Of a DNA stretch of 64,000 bases, positions 60,251 to 64,000 are shown piece by piece. Within the stretch, counting starts at the first letter, position 1. Each line of letters opens with the position of its first letter. The notes under the pieces were generated by a model, which searched no databases, was not told the origin of the DNA, and worked only from the letters and a program-made list of their open reading frames with translations. The DNA comes from Corynebacterium zhongnanshanii (GTDB lineage Bacteria; Actinomycetota; Actinomycetes; Mycobacteriales; Mycobacteriaceae): contig NZ_CP061033.1 in the NCBI RefSeq assembly GCF_014490575.1, positions 2,046,001 to 2,110,000 on the forward strand, given 5' to 3'. The translations under genes and the position numbers were made by a program.

Positions 60251-62398
60251 ATGAAGGAAAAGCTGACAGCCCTCTCCACGCTCATCGCGGCGATCCTCGT
60301 AGCCGGTGTACTGATGAGCGTTGCGCTCCTCCCCCTGGCGGGCGCAGCTGGCTGGGGCATCAATGCCAGCTCACGAACCATGAACTCGAACCTTCAGGAC
60401 ATTGGCTACAACACCTCTCTCCCTTTGGTATCCACCATGACTGATCGTGAGGGCGAACCCATCGCTTATTTCTACGATCAGTACCGCGTGCCGGTAGCCA
60501 GCGACAAGATCTCCCAAGAGGTGAAGGATTCCATCGTCGCCATCGAGGATCGTCGTTTCTACGAGCACTCCGGCGTGGACTTGCGCGGCACTCTCCGCGC
60601 CATGGTCTCCAATGTCACCAGCGGCGGCGTGGCCGAAGGCGCCTCCACGCTGGACCAACAATATGTGAAGAACTACCTCTATTACATAGCCGCTGATTCC
60701 CACGAGCAGGCCGAGGAAGCCGTGGAAACCTCCATCCCCCGCAAGCTGCGCGAGATGAAGATGGCCAGCGAGGTGGACCAGCGCTTCTCCAAGGACGAGA
60801 TCCTCACGCGCTACCTTAATCTCATCTCCTACGGGCAGGGCGCCTTCGGCATCGAAGCGGCCGCCCGCACCTACTTCGGCGTGCACGCTTCCCACCTCAC
60901 CGTCCCTCAGGCGGCGTTCCTGGCGGGCGTGGTGCAGTCCACGGCCGGCCTTGATCCTTACGCTCATCCGGACGCCGCCCTGCAGCGCCGCAATGCTGTC
61001 CTTCAGGCTCGGGTGGCCACGGGCACGTTGTCGCAGGCGGATGCTGACCGTTATGCCCAGGAGCCGCTGGGGGTGCTCGAGCAGCCGCAGCGGCTCCAAG
61101 GCGGGTGCATTGGCGCTGGTGATAATGGCTTTTTCTGCGATTATGCGCTCCAGTGGTTGGAGGATCATGGACTGTCCCAGGAGGACATTATGCGTGGCGG
61201 CTACACCATCACCACCACGTTGGACGCCACAGCTCAGCAACAGGCCGTCCAGCAAAGCCGCCTCCGCGTGCACCCTCAAGCCGAGGGCGTGGCCTCCGTG
61301 TCCTCCTTCATCACGCCCCGAAGCAGCAGCCGCTCCGGCTCCGCTGCCACCCATGATGTGAGGGCGATGGCCAGCAGCCGCGTGTATGGCCTGGATGCGG
61401 AGAGTAAGCAGACCGTGCTGCCCCTCACCCATTCCTTGCAGGGCAATGGTGCGGGGTCCGTCTTTAAAATATTCGACGCCGCAGTGGCCCTCGAACACGG
61501 CGCCGGACTGGATACCAAGCTGGATGTTCCGAAACGTGTGGAGGTCTCCGGCATGGGCGACGGTGGTGCTGCGGGCTGTCCTCCGGGCATGTACTGCGTG
61601 GAGAATGCCGCCGACTACCGGCCTCAGTTGACTCTTCGAGAGGCGCTGGCCACCAGTCCGAACACTCCTTTCGTGGAGTTGGCGCAGACCGTGGGCATGC
61701 AACGGATCGTGGACCTGTCCGTGGACTTGGGGCTACGCTCCTATGCCACGAAGGGTTCCTTTTCCCAGGGGGTGTCCATCGCGGAGCAGATGAAGAAGGA
61801 TAATAACGCCTCCTATGTTCTGGGCCCCACCCCAATCAATCCGCTGGAGCTGTCCAACGTGGCGGCAACCCTGGCCGATGGTGGCCGCTGGTGCGAACCC
61901 CGACCCGTGGTGAAGGTCACCGACCGCGATGGTGCACCAGTGAAGCTCACCCCCACTCCGTGCCAGCAGGTGCTAGAGCGCCCCGTGGCCGACGCGCTGG
62001 CCAATGCATTGGGCGAGGACACGGTTAAGGGCAGCGCACAGGGGGCAGCCCAGGCAACGGGCTTCGGGTCTCCGATCTCCGCGAAGACGGGCACCACAGA
62101 ATCCAACATGTCCGCGGCGTTTGTGGGTTTCACCCCAACCTGGGCCGGCAGCACCTACATCTTCAACGACGGCAACACCACGCTGCCGCTGTGCACCAGC
62201 CCGGCGCGACAGTGCATGAATGGCGATATGTTTGGAGGTAAGGAAGCCGCGGAAACGTTCCTGGCTACCACGAATAACCTGCTGAGATACGTCGGAGCGC
62301 CGATGCTTCCGCCCTTCGATCCGCGTTTCCTGGCGGGCACGAACCCCCACGGATTCCGGGAGGCCTACGGGCACGTCACGGCGCAGCGCCGCCATTAG
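60251..62398 (+). CDS. ponA: Class A penicillin-binding protein (bifunctional peptidoglycan synthase)
   Basis: A 715-residue membrane enzyme that polymerises and crosslinks peptidoglycan. One N-terminal helix (about residues 8-32) is followed by the GT51 glycosyltransferase domain with the catalytic Glu in AIEDRRFYEHSGVD and a second motif in EGASTLDQQYVKNY. The transpeptidase domain has SVFK (SxxK, about residue 410), SPN (SxN, about 470) and KTGTT (about 617). I choose the ATG at 60251 over a TTG 6 bp upstream. It corresponds to M. tuberculosis PonA2 by position next to whiB4, but there is no obvious C-terminal PASTA domain. Confidence 0.92.
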   Translation: MKEKLTALSTLIAAILVAGVLMSVALLPLAGAAGWGINASSRTMNSNLQDIGYNTSLPLVSTMTDREGEPIAYFYDQYRVPVASDKISQEVKDSIVAIEDRRFYEHSGVDLRGTLRAMVSNVTSGGVAEGASTLDQQYVKNYLYYIAADSHEQAEEAVETSIPRKLREMKMASEVDQRFSKDEILTRYLNLISYGQGAFGIEAAARTYFGVHASHLTVPQAAFLAGVVQSTAGLDPYAHPDAALQRRNAVLQARVATGTLSQADADRYAQEPLGVLEQPQRLQGGCIGAGDNGFFCDYALQWLEDHGLSQEDIMRGGYTITTTLDATAQQQAVQQSRLRVHPQAEGVASVSSFITPRSSSRSGSAATHDVRAMASSRVYGLDAESKQTVLPLTHSLQGNGAGSVFKIFDAAVALEHGAGLDTKLDVPKRVEVSGMGDGGAAGCPPGMYCVENAADYRPQLTLREALATSPNTPFVELAQTVGMQRIVDLSVDLGLRSYATKGSFSQGVSIAEQMKKDNNASYVLGPTPINPLELSNVAATLADGGRWCEPRPVVKVTDRDGAPVKLTPTPCQQVLERPVADALANALGEDTVKGSAQGAAQATGFGSPISAKTGTTESNMSAAFVGFTPTWAGSTYIFNDGNTTLPLCTSPARQCMNGDMFGGKEAAETFLATTNNLLRYVGAPMLPPFDPRFLAGTNPHGFREAYGHVTAQRRH

Positions 62399-62483
62399 CC
62401 AGGCCGCCATTAAGTAGGCCGCCACTAAGCACGCCGCCGGGAGCGCTAGCCTGCCACACGCTCCGAGCCGCTAGACTTGTGAG

Positions 62484-63467
62484 GTGATGAAGTTGCGCAA
62501 CACCGTCAGTTCAAAGCCCACACGCCGCTCCCTCGCCCGCTCCATTTTTCTGGGTGCGGCGGGAGTGGGTGCGCTGGGCGTCGGATCATTAATTCTGGCA
62601 GAGCGCGAAACACACATGTATCGGCTGCACCAGGTCACGGTGCCACTGCTGGAGCCCGGAACGCTGCCGGACGACTGGGACAGCCTGCGGATTCTGCACG
62701 TCAGCGACCTCCACATGCTGGCGCGGCAGAAGGATAAGCAACAATGGGTCGCCGAGCTGGAACAGATGGACCCCGATCTGGTGATTAACACGGGCGACAA
62801 CCTCGGGGAAGCCGAAGGCGTGCCGGGCGTGCTGCGGGCGCTGGATCCGCTGCTCAACCGCCCCGGGGTGTTCGTCTTCGGCTCCAATGACTACTTCGCG
62901 CCGCGCCCCGTCAACCCCTTCATCTATCTCCTGGGCAAGAAACGTAAGCCCAGCACGGAAGAATTGCCGTGGAAGGGGATGCGCGCGGCCTTCATCGAAC
63001 GAGGATGGCACGACGCCACCCACCAGCGCGTGGAATTCGCCATTGACCCGGCGCTCACCGGTTCTGGCACTTACTCGCGCAAGGTGAAGCTGGCGTTGGC
63101 GGGCGTGGATGACCCGCACCACGAGCTGGACGATTATGACAGCATCGCGGGCCACCCGAATCCGGACGCGGACCTGGCGATCGGGCTATCGCACTCCCCG
63201 GAGCCGCACATTCTGGACAAGTTCGCGGCCGACGGATACCAGCTGGCCTTGAGCGGGCACACTCACGGTGGGCAGCTGTGCCTTCCGGGCGGGCGGGCGC
63301 TGGTGACGAACTGTGGTATCGACCGCTCGCGGGTGGCGGGGCTGTCCCGCTGGTCGGATCGGCTGTGGCTGCATGTCACCAACGGTTTGGGTAATTCGAA
63401 GTACGTGCCGTTCCGAACGTTCTGCCGGCCATCGGCCACCCTGATTCATGTGACGGAGAAGGCCTAG
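62484..63467 (+). CDS. Membrane-associated metallophosphoesterase
   Basis: A 327-residue calcineurin-like phosphoesterase with an N-terminal basic then hydrophobic segment ([20 protein letters not shown]), which is a signal anchor or Tat-like signal. The metal motifs are HVSDLHM (DxH), TGDN, GSND (in place of GNHD) and LSGHTHGGQ. It corresponds to M. tuberculosis Rv3683. The GTG at 62484 and the ATG at 62487 are alternative starts. The Ser replacing His-motif Asn neighbours in GSND may alter activity. The substrate is unknown; phospholipid or nucleotide pyrophosphates are family precedents. Confidence 0.82.
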   Translation: MMKLRNTVSSKPTRRSLARSIFLGAAGVGALGVGSLILAERETHMYRLHQVTVPLLEPGTLPDDWDSLRILHVSDLHMLARQKDKQQWVAELEQMDPDLVINTGDNLGEAEGVPGVLRALDPLLNRPGVFVFGSNDYFAPRPVNPFIYLLGKKRKPSTEELPWKGMRAAFIERGWHDATHQRVEFAIDPALTGSGTYSRKVKLALAGVDDPHHELDDYDSIAGHPNPDADLAIGLSHSPEPHILDKFAADGYQLALSGHTHGGQLCLPGGRALVTNCGIDRSRVAGLSRWSDRLWLHVTNGLGNSKYVPFRTFCRPSATLIHVTEKA

Positions 63468-63545
63468 AGTACCCTTGAACACGCAACCGCATCGGCTGCT
63501 ACAGTACGTGGACAGTACATGCGGTACTACCTTCGGTATTACCTT

Positions 63546-63622
63546 CGGGATATGGCGCAGTTTGGTAGCGCACCTCGTTCGGGACGAGGGGGTCGCAGGT
63601 TCAAATCCTGTTATCCCGACCA
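63546..63622 (+). tRNA. tRNA-Pro (anticodon CGG)
   Basis: A complete 77-nt cloverleaf with encoded CCA. The acceptor stem is CGGGATA/TATCCCG, the D-stem GCGC/GCGC, the anticodon stem CCTCG/CGAGG with loop TTCGGGA (anticodon CGG), and the T-arm GCAGG-TTCAAAT-CCTGT. An intrinsic terminator follows. Confidence 0.95.
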
Positions 63623-63630
63623 TGTGATCC

Positions 63631-63668
63631 GGGGCTCAGCACACATAGTGGTGCTGGGCCCCGTTTTT
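63631..63668 (+). terminator. Intrinsic terminator after tRNA-Pro
   Basis: GGGGCTCAGCAC (63631-63642) pairs with GTGCTGGGCCCC (63651-63662), with one G-T pair, and TTTTT follows at 63664-63668. Confidence 0.85.
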
Positions 63669-63846
63669 CGTGCGCGTGTTGTGACAGCAGACACGCCCCG
63701 TGGTAGAGCACCATCGCACGAAGCAACGTCACATCAGTATCCCCCAATTGGGTGTAGTACGGGGTGGTTGGTACTATTGAGACTGTTGTGAATTTACTCA
63801 ACGCCCCTCCCCTGTACTCGAACCTTGGTAGGAGTGTTGCATCCTC
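63669..63846. other. Intergenic region before the final gene
   Basis: 178 bp with no recognised gene. The sequence near 63765-63790 (GGTTGGTACTATTGAGAC) may hold the -10 of the next gene, and GGTAGGAG at about 63826-63833 is its probable ribosome-binding region. Confidence 0.35.
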
Positions 63847-64000
63847 GTGAGCTTGGTTGCCATCCCATTAGTTATTAGCGTGGCGCTCATCGCAGTACCT
63901 GTCCTGGTCAAACTCCTTGACCGAAACGCAGGTTGGCCCTTGGGCATCACATTCTTCGGTGTTGCTGGTTACATCATCATGCACGCCGACCCAATACTTG
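63847..64000 (+). CDS. N-terminus of a membrane protein, possibly MrpA/MnhA antiporter subunit (partial)
   Basis: The first 51 codons from a GTG read as a hydrophobic segment (LVAIPLVISVALIAVPVLV), a short basic loop with LDRNAGWPLG, then another hydrophobic segment. This helix-loop-helix with RNAGW resembles the N-terminus of the large subunit of Mrp-type sodium/proton antiporters, but the gene is cut by the window edge, so the assignment is tentative. AGGAG lies about 14 bases upstream, rather far. No other start gives an open frame. Confidence 0.4.
   Translation, partial: MSLVAIPLVISVALIAVPVLVKLLDRNAGWPLGITFFGVAGYIIMHADPIL

Noticed and set aside
1..64000. CRISPR array or toxin-antitoxin system
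   Set aside because: I found no regularly spaced repeats with unique spacers, no cas genes, and no recognisable toxin-antitoxin pair. The short repeats seen belong to IS ends or low-complexity coding regions.

Overview
The window looks like a high-GC actinobacterial chromosome, most likely a Corynebacterium. The evidence is a 227-residue GlxR/Crp regulator, a WhcB-type WhiB protein next to a class A penicillin-binding protein, GTG/TTG starts, DtxR-like boxes, and gene order matching the mycobacterial/corynebacterial segment known in M. tuberculosis as roughly Rv3644c-Rv3683. Several fatty-acid oxidation genes and a secreted lipase would suit a lipid-using, skin-type corynebacterium, but I cannot name the species.

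Layout. 1-6.2 kb: M1 peptidase, flippase-like membrane protein, two family-2 glycosyltransferases and a DUF2304 protein (envelope glycan synthesis), then a convergent MFS transporter. 6.3-9.7 kb: acyl-CoA oxidase-like protein and a YihY/BrkB membrane protein. 9.7-12.8 kb: a siderophore-type ABC importer behind a DtxR-like box. 13.0-15.2 kb: a small membrane protein, then an intact IS481-family element inserted in the 3' end of tRNA-Thr(CGU). 15.3-26.5 kb: DNA polymerase III delta' subunit, membrane adenylate cyclase, acyl-CoA dehydrogenase and CoA transferase, TopA, CspA and an MrfA-like helicase.

26.5-45.0 kb is an accessory island lying between the helicase and the Tad locus, which are close neighbours in related genomes. 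Its left third is a graveyard of broken IS3, IS30 and IS256 transposases. It also holds a decayed secreted-peptide gene with two in-frame stops, followed by an intact small membrane protein. Next comes a complete class II two-peptide lantibiotic system: alpha precursor, beta precursor, LanM, LanT with C39 peptidase, a 29-codon coupled ORF, LanF, LanE and a second LanM. A DtxR-like box sits at the promoter, so production may respond to iron. A secreted lipase closes the island.

45.0-49.8 kb is a compact Tad/Flp-type secretion operon (TadE-like proteins, DUF4244 pilin-like protein, fused TadB/TadC-like protein, TadA, Ssd/CpaE-like protein). Two perfect DnaA boxes lie upstream. 50.1-63.7 kb is the conserved block: HAD phosphatase, degenerate Fic-like protein, holin-superfamily membrane protein, alpha/beta hydrolase, MarP-like protease, Nudix hydrolase, TlpA-like protein, Nth, GlxR, MBL hydrolase, RidA, a 52-residue DUF4177 protein, WhcB, PonA, a metallophosphoesterase and tRNA-Pro(CGG). 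The window ends in the first codons of a membrane protein that may be an MrpA-type antiporter subunit.

In the lantibiotic system the two LanM enzymes should dehydrate and cyclise the two precursors. LanT would remove both leaders (each ending AAG) and export the peptides, and LanFE would protect the producer. The alpha peptide has the lipid II-binding CTxTxEC pattern and the beta peptide the CPT-x-x-C-T-x-x-C tail of the haloduracin/lacticin 3147 family. The adenylate cyclase and GlxR encoded here form a cAMP signalling pair.
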